64,000 nucleotides of DNA. Source: Hoeflea sp. (GTDB taxonomy: Bacteria > Pseudomonadota > Alphaproteobacteria > Rhizobiales > Rhizobiaceae). Both the position numbers and the translations under genes were made by a program. How positions within the stretch are numbered: the stretch's first letter is position 1; every line of letters begins with the position of its first letter. Positions 42,857 through 52,538 of this stretch are shown here, in pieces. Under the pieces are notes generated by a model. The model was not told the DNA's origin. It did not search any database and saw nothing but the letters and a program-made list of their open reading frames with translations. The stretch spans positions 1 to 64,000 of the forward strand of contig JACKJT010000003.1 in NCBI GenBank assembly GCA_020637795.1, written 5' to 3'.

Positions 42857-42899
42857 CGACGCATAGGCTTTTGCAATCATCTGCAAAAGGAGAAACCTG

Positions 42900-43295
42900 A
42901 TGACCCGATTGAAAACCCTGCTCTGGATTGTTGCCGTCTCGCAGCTGGTTCTTGGCGCGCTGACGCTGCTGGCGCCCGGCCCGTTCTTCGCCTGGATGGG
43001 GCTCAGCGTCCCGCCCGTCGACAACCAATACATGCTCGGCATGCTCGCCGCGCGTTTCCTCGCCTATGGCCTCGGCATGGCGGCGCTGGCCCGCGCGGAA
43101 AACCCCGACCCGTTCTGGATCCGCAACATGGTGCTGATCCAGGCGATCGATTTCGGCGCGGGACTGTTTTACGTCGGCACCGGCGTCATCGGCCTCGAGG
43201 TCGCAGCCTTCCCGATGCTCAACGCCGCGATCTTCGGCGGACTGCTGTGGCTGTGGAGCCCGGTGAGCGGCGAACTGAATGCGCGGACCGCCTGA
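42900..43295 (+). CDS. Small four-helix membrane protein under HxlR control
   Basis: The 131-residue protein has about four transmembrane segments: 4-30 (LKTLLWIVAVSQLVLGALTLLAPGPFFAW), 43-65, 75-98 and 101-118. It resembles DUF4345/DoxX-size membrane proteins but I cannot place it. AAAAGGAG lies upstream. The HxlR operator suggests induction by reactive electrophiles. Confidence 0.72.
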   Translation: MTRLKTLLWIVAVSQLVLGALTLLAPGPFFAWMGLSVPPVDNQYMLGMLAARFLAYGLGMAALARAENPDPFWIRNMVLIQAIDFGAGLFYVGTGVIGLEVAAFPMLNAAIFGGLLWLWSPVSGELNARTA

Positions 43296-43327
43296 ACAGC
43301 GCTGCCAATCAAGACCTATCGGACACA

Positions 43328-43351
43328 GGCCCCGGCGTTTCCGCCGGGGCC
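43328..43351. terminator. Terminator between convergent genes
   Basis: GGCCCCGGCG-TTTC-CGCCGGGGCC is a perfect 10-bp stem with a 4-nt loop between the + gene ending at 43295 and the - gene ending at 43401. T-rich bases on the right are short. Confidence 0.82.
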
Positions 43352-43400
43352 TTGATTGGCTGATGCCTTGAAGGCTGCTGTCGACACCGCAGTGGCAGCG

Positions 43401-45590
43401 TCAGGCGGCGCGGCGCGACGCGGGTCCCCACGACGCCTTCCGGCTGGCAAACCGGAACTGGCCGACAAGCTCGGCAAGCGTGGCGCTGTCGCCGGCCAGC
43501 CGGTGGGTGACGGCGGTGGTTTCCTCGACCATGGCGGCGTTCTGCTGGGTCGACTGGTCCAGGCTGCTGACGGCGACATTGCACTGGCTGAGCCCGGTCG
43601 ATTGCTGGGTCGAAGCCGTCGCAATGCTCTCGATATGCCGGGAGATGTCGGCAATATGCTTTGCGATGGCGTCGAGCGCCTCGCCGGTGGCGGTGACATG
43701 CTTCACCCCGTCGGCGACCTCATGCGAGGATTCGCTGATCAGGTCCTTGATCTCCTTGGCGGCGGTGGCCGAGCGCTGCGCCAGTTCGCGAACCTCCTGC
43801 GCCACGACGGCGAAGCCCTTGCCGGCCTCCCCGGCCCGCGCCGCCTCGACTCCGGCATTCAGCGCCAGAAGATTGGTCTGGAAGGCGATGTCGTCGATCA
43901 CCCCGATGATCGAGGAGATCCGCCCCGAGGCATTTTCGATCCGGTCCATCGAGGCGATGGCGTCGCCGACGACGACCAGCGACTTCTCGGTGCTCTGCTG
44001 TGTCGAACTGGCCATCGCCGAAGCCTCGGTGGCGCTCTGCGACGAATGGGCGACCGTGGCGGTGATCTGCTCCAGCGCCGAGGAGGTTTCCTGCAGCGAG
44101 GCGGCCTGCTGCTCGGTGCGGACGCACAGATCGTCGGCGGCGGCGCGCATTTCGCCCGCGCCGGCATTGATCGTGTCGATCGCCGCATGCACCCGGGCAA
44201 GCGTGTCGCCCAGCCGGCCGACCGCGGCGTTGAAATTGAGCCTCAGATTGTCGAGATCGGCGGTGAACGGGGTGTCGATCGAGACCGTCAGATCGCCCGC
44301 GGCAAGATCATCGAGCGCCCGGGCGAAGGCGGCCACTGCCTGGCTTGTCGCCTCGGCCTCGGCGGCCTTCGCCGCCTCGCGGTCGGCGCGTTCGCGGTCG
44401 GACATGGACCGCTCGCGCTCCATCTCCGCCTCGATCCGGACTTTTTCCCTGGCGCCATCCTGGAACACCTGCAGCGCCCGCGACATGGCGCCGATTTCAT
44501 CCTTGAGCGCCTGGCCGGGGATGAGCAGATCGAGGTCGCCTGCCGAAATCCGGCCCATCGCGTCCGACAATCCGGCAAGCGGCCGGGTGATCGAGCGCGC
44601 CACCAGCAGGCCAATGATGATGACGGCCAGGATCAGCGCGCCGTTGACGGCGCCGGTCATGACAATTCCGGTCAGGCTGGCCGCGGCAATGGCTTCGGCA
44701 TCATGGGCGATATCGGCCACGACGCTCTTTTCGATCTCGCGCAGGGCTTCGATCCGCGCCGTGGTGACGCTGAACCATTGCTTCGGATCGAGACCCGCCG
44801 CCGCCAGGTCGCCCGACGCCGCCGTCAGCCTGTCGCGCAACGACCTGACCTCCGCGATGCCGGTAGCATCGAGCAGGGATTGGTACTTCGCCTGGTAGGC
44901 CTTGGGTTCACTGACAATGAAATTGTGGGCCAGCACATCCTGCTTGGAAACACTGCTGACAAAGGCGACATAGCCCTGCGGCGACAGTTCACCCGCGCCC
45001 AGCGCGCCCGCCACCAGCCCGCGTTCACGACCGGCATATTCCTTGACCTCTGTGAGGCTCATCATCGCCCCCATTTCGGCGGCGATCTTCGGATCCGAGG
45101 CGACTTCCACCGCGCTGAACCCGGCGGCAATGATCGAATCGATGATCCCCGAGTAGAACGCCATGTTTTCCGCGGCACTCATCGTTCCGGTATCCACGCC
45201 CGACCGGTGCTCCGCGATGCGCTTGAGCTGGTCGCCGACACCTGTCAGTTCGGCGGCCAGGCCGGTTCCTGCGATTCGCTCGACCAGGACAGCGAATCCG
45301 GCGATTTCCGCATCGGTTTCGGTGCGCGCCGCGACCAGCGCTCCAGGGACGGTGCCGGAGCCCGAGCCGATGAAACCGGCGCTGCGGCCACGCTCGACCT
45401 GCAGCGTGTGGCTGAGTTCGCCAAGGTCATCGATGGACGCGACGAGTTCCTGCAGAAACCCGGCTTTCGAATAGGCCTGGATGTTGGAATTGAGCATCAT
45501 GCCTGACAGGACTACCAGGCCGATCAACGGCAGGCATGCGACGATGGCGATGCGGCGGGAAATGGGAAAACGGGCGAGAAAGTTGCTCAT
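43401..45590 (-). CDS. Methyl-accepting chemotaxis protein with NIT sensor domain
   Basis: The 729-residue protein has TM1 (about 13-33, RIAIVACLPLIGLVVLSGMML), a periplasmic nitrate/nitrite-sensing (NIT) helical domain (about 45-300, with LQVERGRSAGFIGSG), TM2 (about 310-332, LTGIVMTGAVNGALILAVIIIGLLVA), a HAMP domain (SITRPLAGLSDAMGRISAGDLDLLIP) and a full cytoplasmic signalling tip (FQTNLLALNAGVEAARAGEAGKGFAVVAQEVR). A second HAMP-like segment occurs at about 445-500. It probably senses nitrate/nitrite-like ligands and controls CheA. No other che genes are close. Confidence 0.92.
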   Translation of the reverse strand: MSNFLARFPISRRIAIVACLPLIGLVVLSGMMLNSNIQAYSKAGFLQELVASIDDLGELSHTLQVERGRSAGFIGSGSGTVPGALVAARTETDAEIAGFAVLVERIAGTGLAAELTGVGDQLKRIAEHRSGVDTGTMSAAENMAFYSGIIDSIIAAGFSAVEVASDPKIAAEMGAMMSLTEVKEYAGRERGLVAGALGAGELSPQGYVAFVSSVSKQDVLAHNFIVSEPKAYQAKYQSLLDATGIAEVRSLRDRLTAASGDLAAAGLDPKQWFSVTTARIEALREIEKSVVADIAHDAEAIAAASLTGIVMTGAVNGALILAVIIIGLLVARSITRPLAGLSDAMGRISAGDLDLLIPGQALKDEIGAMSRALQVFQDGAREKVRIEAEMERERSMSDRERADREAAKAAEAEATSQAVAAFARALDDLAAGDLTVSIDTPFTADLDNLRLNFNAAVGRLGDTLARVHAAIDTINAGAGEMRAAADDLCVRTEQQAASLQETSSALEQITATVAHSSQSATEASAMASSTQQSTEKSLVVVGDAIASMDRIENASGRISSIIGVIDDIAFQTNLLALNAGVEAARAGEAGKGFAVVAQEVRELAQRSATAAKEIKDLISESSHEVADGVKHVTATGEALDAIAKHIADISRHIESIATASTQQSTGLSQCNVAVSSLDQSTQQNAAMVEETTAVTHRLAGDSATLAELVGQFRFASRKASWGPASRRAA

Positions 45591-45915
45591 AATGCCTCAC
45601 AGGGTGATGTTCAATGAATCAAGAAATCCATCATGGCTGCGTCTGGAAGCATCATGCCTGCCCACATATTCGGCACGCACAATTTAAAAACATCTTAATG
45701 TTGATTAAATTTGCATCATATTGCCTATCACTTAGGCAAACCTAAATAAACCGGAGCGGATTTCCCTCGGCGCGGCACCCGTCCGGGCAGCAAGGCGGAT
45801 GGCCGGCCAGGGTGCGACAGCCGCGGCAAGCGGCGGCATTGATGGCCGTCAACGACAGCCGCGCTTCATCTGTAAAGCTGGCTGCAAGTCAAATGCGCGG
45901 GAGCCGGGAAGGATC
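45591..45915. other. AT-rich divergent promoter region
   Basis: The region between the chemotaxis receptor (-) and the GyrI-like gene (+). An inverted repeat TTAGG-CAAA-CCTAA is at 45732-45745, and an AT-rich block at 45680-45725 is a likely promoter area. No gene is supported. Confidence 0.4.
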
Positions 45916-46383
45916 ATGACCGATTACAAGATCATCGAGGTGTCGGAAAAGCCCTATCTCTATGTGGATCGCGAATGCCCGATGCAGCCGTCCGCGATCA
46001 GCCAGGCCATGGGGGAGGCTTTCAAGGATGTCATGGGCTTTGTCGAGAGCCAGGGCCTGACGCCCGCCGGGCCGCTGTTGTCGGTCTACTACAGCTACGA
46101 CCCGAAAACGGTTGCCTTCCGCGCCGGCGTCTTCGTCACGGATGAAGACGCGAAGACCGCGCAAGGCGACATCAAGGCGGGAACGACGCCTGCGGGCCGC
46201 GTGCTCAACTTCACCCACACCGGCCCCTACTCGAAGATGAGCGAGAGCTACTCCGCCATGATGGGATGGCTGACCACGCAGGGCCTGAAGTTCGGGGCCC
46301 CGACATGGGAGGTCTATGTCGACGATCCCGACAGCACGCCGGCAGCCGAGTTGCGCACCGACATCTTCGTCAGCCTGGCCTGA
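45916..46383 (+). CDS. GyrI-like/AraC effector-binding domain protein
   Basis: The 155-residue stand-alone GyrI-like (SHS2-type) domain: KIIEVSEKPYLYVDRECPMQPSAISQAMGEAF, GPLLSVYYSYDPKTVAFRAGVFV, VLNFTHTGPYSKMSESYSAMMGWL and a final TDIFVSL. These domains bind small molecules or act as gyrase inhibitors and, in AraC-type regulators, sense ligands. It is 41 bp upstream of a flavodoxin gene, a likely operon. Confidence 0.85.
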   Translation: MTDYKIIEVSEKPYLYVDRECPMQPSAISQAMGEAFKDVMGFVESQGLTPAGPLLSVYYSYDPKTVAFRAGVFVTDEDAKTAQGDIKAGTTPAGRVLNFTHTGPYSKMSESYSAMMGWLTTQGLKFGAPTWEVYVDDPDSTPAAELRTDIFVSLA

Positions 46384-46424
46384 GGGCACGGCTGCGACTG
46401 CAGCCAATCCGGGAGACCAATGCC

Positions 46425-46910
46425 ATGCCGAAATGTCTCGTCGTCTATTGTTCCCGCACCGGCAACACCGAACAGGTCGCCCGCGCCCTTGCCGACAGGC
46501 TTGGCGCCGACCTGGAGCCGATCCGCGAAGCCCGCAGCCGCAAGGGTATCTGGCACTATTTCCGCTCCGCACGCGAGGCGCTGGCCGGGAAACGGGCAAA
46601 GATCGAGCCGGCCCGGTACGACCCGGCGGCTTACGACATCGTGCTGCTCGGCTCACCGGTCTGGGCCTCGCATCCGTCGACACCGGTCAGCACCTATCTG
46701 GCCGCCAACCGCGAAAAGCTCAAGGCCGTCGCCTGCTTCGTCACGCTCGGCGGCTCCGGCGCGGAAAAGACGATGGCGCGGATGGAGGAGGCTGCCGGCA
46801 AAAAGGCACTGGCCAAGTTCTCGGCCACCGAGAGGGAATTGAAGTCCGGCAAATGGATGGAAGGGCTCGACCGCTTCGCCGATCAGATTGCCCGGCACGT
46901 AGGATCCTGA
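46425..46910 (+). CDS. Flavodoxin-like protein
   Basis: The 161-residue protein has the flavodoxin FMN phosphate loop near the N terminus (VVYCSRTGNTEQVARALADRL), the 50s/90s loops (DIVLLGSPVWASHPSTPV and CFVTLGGSGAEKTM) and C-terminal helix. It should carry FMN in low-potential electron transfer or quinone reduction. The start is the ATG at 46425. Confidence 0.9.
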   Translation: MPKCLVVYCSRTGNTEQVARALADRLGADLEPIREARSRKGIWHYFRSAREALAGKRAKIEPARYDPAAYDIVLLGSPVWASHPSTPVSTYLAANREKLKAVACFVTLGGSGAEKTMARMEEAAGKKALAKFSATERELKSGKWMEGLDRFADQIARHVGS

Positions 46911-46982
46911 GCCGCGCAGTCCGTCTGGACGGGGTGGACCGGGCCGGCCGGACAGACCGTGGCCCGTACCGGGCGGCTTAAC

Positions 46983-47216
46983 CTATTTCGCGGGCATCGC
47001 CATCAGCGCCAGTTTCAGCCCGGCGATCAGGAACGGGGTGGCGTGCATCAAGAGGTCGAAGATATCGATCGGCTTCGAAAGCGTGCCCGACGCCAGCATC
47101 TTCAGCTTCTCCCAGATATGCGGCTCGGGGAAAAACGGCGCTAGGCCGAGCGTCAGGCACAGGATGATGACGATCGGCCAGGAAAACTGGTCGAGGATCT
47201 GGGCAAGCAATTCCAT
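46983..47216 (-). CDS. Small membrane protein
   Basis: The 77-residue protein has two hydrophobic segments (about 12-30, FSWPIVIILCLTLGLAPFF; 55-75, LLMHATPFLIAGLKLALMA). It resembles small predicted membrane proteins annotated in rhizobia without function. It is convergent with the flavodoxin gene. Confidence 0.65.
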   Translation of the reverse strand: MELLAQILDQFSWPIVIILCLTLGLAPFFPEPHIWEKLKMLASGTLSKPIDIFDLLMHATPFLIAGLKLALMAMPAK

Positions 47217-47545
47217 CGGGACAGGCTCCGGAATGAGAGGACCACCGGCGGGACGCGGGCGGCTTTCATCCGCATGTCATGCGGATCGTCGGGGATTTCC
47301 AGAGGGATATATGCAATTGCGCGAATATGTCGCGGTGGTGGTCGGGTTATCGGCAGGGTGCACGAGACAGATCAGAGTTTCTCCGTCCTGCCGGACCTGA
47401 TCCGGCATCCAGTAGCGCTACGTCGGCGGCGCGGAAGAGTCTTTTACAACGGAGACGCGTCGTGGCTGGATTGCGGCTCGGTGGCCGGAATGACGTGGTG
47501 GGTGGAGCGGCGACTGGCGTCCGGATAACGACCAACAGGCGACAA
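47217..47545. other. Gap without a supported gene
   Basis: Several short open frames occur on both strands, none with a ribosome site or recognisable domain. It lies between the small membrane protein and the orphan rpoD terminator. Confidence 0.35.
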
Positions 47546-47571
47546 GAAACCCGGCACGATGGCCGGATTTC
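47546..47571 (-). terminator. Orphan rpoD-type terminator
   Basis: Read on the minus strand, the hairpin GAAATCCGGC-CATCGT-GCCGGGTTTC (one mismatched pair) followed by TTG lies 25 bp past the stop of the orphan rpoD 3' fragment. It is similar to the terminator at 48993-49014, which serves the real rpoD. Confidence 0.7.
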
Positions 47572-47595
47572 TTAACTTCGAAATTCTCAGAGGTC

Positions 47596-47658
47596 CTAGC
47601 TATCCAAAAAGCTCCTGAGCTTCCGTGACCGGCTCGGGTGCTTGAGCTTCCGCCAGCC
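47596..47658 (-). pseudogene. Orphan 3' end of rpoD
   Basis: Minus-strand codons end with KLKHPSRSRKLRSFLDS and a TAG stop, the same last 17 residues as RpoD at 50061. The DNA differs by synonymous changes except for a shared 20-bp run AGCTTCCGTGACCGGCTCGG (47618-47637 here, 50083-50102 in rpoD). Similarity ends just upstream of RKLK. It is a second copy of the gene end with no gene attached. Confidence 0.8.
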
Positions 47659-47874
47659 AATACGCATAGGTGCAAAAGCAACCGATCTTTTCGTTAAAAC
47701 TATTGAATTATCGGAGAAAAACACGATAGGCTGAAATTCTGACGATCCAGCATTTGGCTGCTTTGCTTCCATTTATCGGCTCTTGCAAAATCCCCCTCGG
47801 CCTGCAGATTTTATAATATTCATGCTGGTCTGACGTTCACAAACAAACGAAATTTTCCGTGGCGGACAGTAGAC

Positions 47875-48684
47875 ATGAAAAACAAAAAACCCTTCGCCGA
47901 CATCTTGTATTTCTTGAATTTGATAAATCCATTTAGTAAATTCATATTTATTAATTCCGATATTTTAGGCATCAAGATAATATCATATAAATTTGATGTT
48001 GTTGGCAGGACTTTGTTCAAGACCGGACATTATGAACGTGCTGTTTCGACCTGGCTCTGCAACAGATTCAAAGGTGGTGGAGGAGTTTTCATAGATGTAG
48101 GCGCCAATTTGGGATATTACTCCTGCCTTTTTGGCAAACTGGCTGGCGAAAAAGGATTGGTATTATCCATTGAACCAGAACCGCAAAACCTCGATTTGTT
48201 GCGCCGAAATGTTCAGAATAATTCTGTAGAAAATATTGTAAAAATCCTTCCCGTTGCCGTTGGCGCATCTGAAGGCGTATTGACTTTAAACATTTACAAG
48301 AACTCCAACCGCGGACGGCACTCATTTATCGCACAAGGAAGCGGCAATAAAATAGATGTTCCCGTAAAAACTTTGGACTCTATTGTTTCTGACAATATTC
48401 CTGACGACTCAATGATCGATTTCATGAAAATTGATGTTGAAGGATATGAGCCCTACGTTATTGAGGGGGCAAAAAATATCTTACACCGCGTTCAATGCCT
48501 CTTGCTCGAATACTCCCCAACCATCCTGGAAAAACTAAATATAAATATATATGATTTCACATCATATTTGGCGAGTGAGTTTGATGAAGTGTACTCAATC
48601 AAAGAAGATATCATGAAACACTACGACATAAATGATTTGAAAGAAGAAAAAGACACTTTCGACTTGATCTTCACAAGGAAATAA
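47875..48684 (+). CDS. FkbM-family methyltransferase
   Basis: The 269-residue protein is an SAM-dependent methyltransferase of the FkbM family. Motif I is VFIDVGANLGYYSCLFG (about 70-87), followed by the acidic VLSIEPEPQNLDLLRRN (about 96-112), and MIDFMKIDVEGYEPYVIEGA, the FkbM signature, at about 180-198. These enzymes O-methylate sugars or polyketides, often in surface polysaccharides. It is much more AT-rich than its surroundings, with many AAA/ATA/TTA codons, so it was probably transferred. Confidence 0.9.
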   Translation: MKNKKPFADILYFLNLINPFSKFIFINSDILGIKIISYKFDVVGRTLFKTGHYERAVSTWLCNRFKGGGGVFIDVGANLGYYSCLFGKLAGEKGLVLSIEPEPQNLDLLRRNVQNNSVENIVKILPVAVGASEGVLTLNIYKNSNRGRHSFIAQGSGNKIDVPVKTLDSIVSDNIPDDSMIDFMKIDVEGYEPYVIEGAKNILHRVQCLLLEYSPTILEKLNINIYDFTSYLASEFDEVYSIKEDIMKHYDINDLKEEKDTFDLIFTRK

Positions 48685-48876
48685 GGTTCCGAAACGTTTT
48701 TCCGTGTTACTGGTAACGAGGGAATTGATTTCTGTCTCTTGTTCGCCGCAAAACCCTGCTCCAAAATACCTGGCTGAAGACTGGCTATGCTCGCAGCGTG
48801 GCGTAGCTGGCTGGGTGGTCGCCCGTGTTTTCCGGAAGGGTAGGATTGTTGAAGACCAGCCTGAAGGACACCACCG

Positions 48877-48983
48877 ATGACCGACAAGAAGATGAAGCTG
48901 GACTCACGCGTTGAGAAGAGCGCCGACGCCGATGTGCCCCGCGAGATGTGCCCCGCGGGATGATCGGCTTTGCAGCAGAGAGC
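48877..48983 (+). pseudogene. 5' remnant of an IS256-family transposase
   Basis: The start MTDKKMKLDSRVEKSADADV...REM followed by MIGFAAE in another frame matches the N terminus of a known rhizobial IS256 transposase group. A local tandem duplication (GATGTGCCCCGCG twice) adds bases and breaks the frame. The remaining 370 or so codons are missing. It stops next to the rpoD terminator. Confidence 0.6.
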
Positions 48984-48988
48984 GAAAT

Positions 48989-49014
48989 AAAAAACCCGGC
49001 GCGGTGGCCGGGTT
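48989..49014 (-). terminator. rpoD terminator
   Basis: Read on the minus strand: AACCCGGC-CACCGC-GCCGGGTT, a perfect 8-bp stem followed by TTTTTATTT, a classical rho-independent terminator. It is now separated from the rpoD stop by the IS5-family element. Confidence 0.85.
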
Positions 49015-49038
49015 CATAAACCGGGGCTTCCCCTCACT

Positions 49039-49978
49039 TAAGAGCCCAACCGAAAATTATGTTAAGTGATTTCAGCGACTTGTGATTCTCTGTGGTTTGC
49101 GAAGACTACGGAGGATCGGATGGCCTGGACTGAAATCACTCGGGAGCAATATGACCGGAGGCACCTTCGCTACGCAAGTGATTGCACGGACGAGGAATGG
49201 GCGTTGATTGAGCATTTCATGCCTGCTCCGCACAAGGTCGGTCGGCCGCGCAAATGGCGGATGCGGGAGATATGGAACGCCATCCAGTATATCGCGGCGG
49301 CAGGTTGCCAGTGGGCGATGCTGCCGAAAGACTTCCCGCCCTTCACGACGGTGCAGCATTATTTCTACCGGCTGCGCGACAGCGGCGTGCTCGACATCAT
49401 CAACGAAACGCTGGTGATGTCCGCGCGCCTTCTGGCTGGTCGGGCGGCTGCGCCGACGGCCGGTGTGATCGACAGCCAAAGCGTGAAAACCACGGAAAGT
49501 GGTGGGCCCCGCGGCTATGATGCGGGCAAGAAGATCAAGGGTCGCAAGCGCCACATCCTCACCGATACTGAGGGCAATATGCTGGGTGCGATCACGCACA
49601 CCGCCGATGTCCAGGACAGGGATGGCGCGCCGGATGTCATCGCCCGCACGAAAGAAAGCTTCCCCACGCTCGCCCATCTGTTCGCGGATGGCGGGTATGC
49701 CGGTGAGAAGCTGGAAACCGCCCTGCAGACTATGGACGGACCGACAATCGAGATCGTCAAGCGTCCCAATGGTGCAACGGGCTTCGTCGTCATCGCTCGT
49801 CGCTGGGTCGTCGAACGCACCTTTGCCTGGCTCGGCCGCTGCCGCCGTCTGGCGAAGGACTGGGAGGTAACCATCGCATCTTCCGATGCATGGCTACTCA
49901 TCGCTTCCATCCGGCGCACAGCAAGGCTCATAGCAAGGGATTGAAATCAATAGGTATTAATTTTGAGTCCGACTCTAA
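49039..49978 (+). mobile_element. IS5-family insertion sequence (IS at 49042-49975)
   Basis: The element is 934 bp with a TAA duplication on each side (49039-49041 and 49976-49978; CTTAAG and CTCTAAG context). The ends begin GAG and share an imperfect inverted repeat with AAAATTA and GATTTCA blocks. Size, target and ends fit the IS427/IS1031 part of the IS5 family. Confidence 0.85.
49120..49944 (+). CDS. IS5-family transposase
   Basis: The 274-residue protein is a DDE transposase: an N-terminal domain (YASDCTDEEWALIEHFMP, AIQYIAAAGCQWAMLPKDFPPFTTVQHYFYR), then DDE residues in GVIDSQSVKTTE (Asp), LFADGGYAG (Asp) and VVERTFAWLGRCRRL (Glu). It is a single frame, not split into two. ATG at 49120 follows GGAGGATCGG. 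Confidence 0.92.
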   Translation: MAWTEITREQYDRRHLRYASDCTDEEWALIEHFMPAPHKVGRPRKWRMREIWNAIQYIAAAGCQWAMLPKDFPPFTTVQHYFYRLRDSGVLDIINETLVMSARLLAGRAAAPTAGVIDSQSVKTTESGGPRGYDAGKKIKGRKRHILTDTEGNMLGAITHTADVQDRDGAPDVIARTKESFPTLAHLFADGGYAGEKLETALQTMDGPTIEIVKRPNGATGFVVIARRWVVERTFAWLGRCRRLAKDWEVTIASSDAWLLIASIRRTARLIARD

Positions 49979-49988
49979 GATCTCCACC

Positions 49989-50017
49989 GTTTAGCCGACC
50001 CTGTGGGCCGGCTAAAC
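49989..50017. terminator. Hairpin between rpoD and the IS5 element
   Basis: GTTTAGCCG and CGGCTAAAC (perfect 9-bp stem, 11-nt loop), 44 bp past the rpoD stop. There is no T-run, so its role is less certain than that of the terminator at 48989. Confidence 0.5.
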
Positions 50018-50060
50018 CGTTGAAATCGGTTTCTCTCCCTCCAGGAGAGAGACGCAGGCA

Positions 50061-52106
<2,046 letters not shown>

Positions 52107-52538
52107 GGGCAGTCACTTTCCCCGGATTTCATTCGGTTGATATCGTCTGCGCCTGCCTTGAGGCGCGTGCCTTCCGCCCCGTCGGGCAGACGGCATGTGC
52201 GAATCATCCGGATTGTTGTGGCGTACGCATGCTTAATTCCCTATTAACCATGCCGATCATTCAACTTTGCGGTCGTTGGCTCTGCGGTCATTCGAACCCC
52301 GGAAAACACGACATCACTGCAAGCCCGAAGAGCTGCATGATCCCGCGCGGTTTTGATCCAACAGGTGATTCCCACAAAAAACCTATCCGTCAAGGCTTTA
52401 CGGGCAAAAAGCGCTCGGATCCGGCAATAAGCGCGAATTTGCCTGCATTTTTGGTTTCATTGCCAGATCACCCTATTTAGGAGCCCGGTTTGATTCCACA
52501 AGTGCGGCAGATCCGAATTGCGCCGGTCGGCATCAGAC
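52107..52538. other. rpoD upstream region
   Basis: The 430 bp between dnaG and rpoD have no credible gene. The size suggests that rpoD has its own promoter(s). An AT-rich block lies at about 52225-52265 (CTTAATTCCCTATTAACCATG) and another at 52430-52480. Confidence 0.4.

Noticed and set aside
43356..45506. A 716-codon plus-strand frame across the chemotaxis receptor
   Set aside because: The minus strand encodes a complete MCP with all signature segments. The plus frame is a GC-codon shadow with no recognisable domain.
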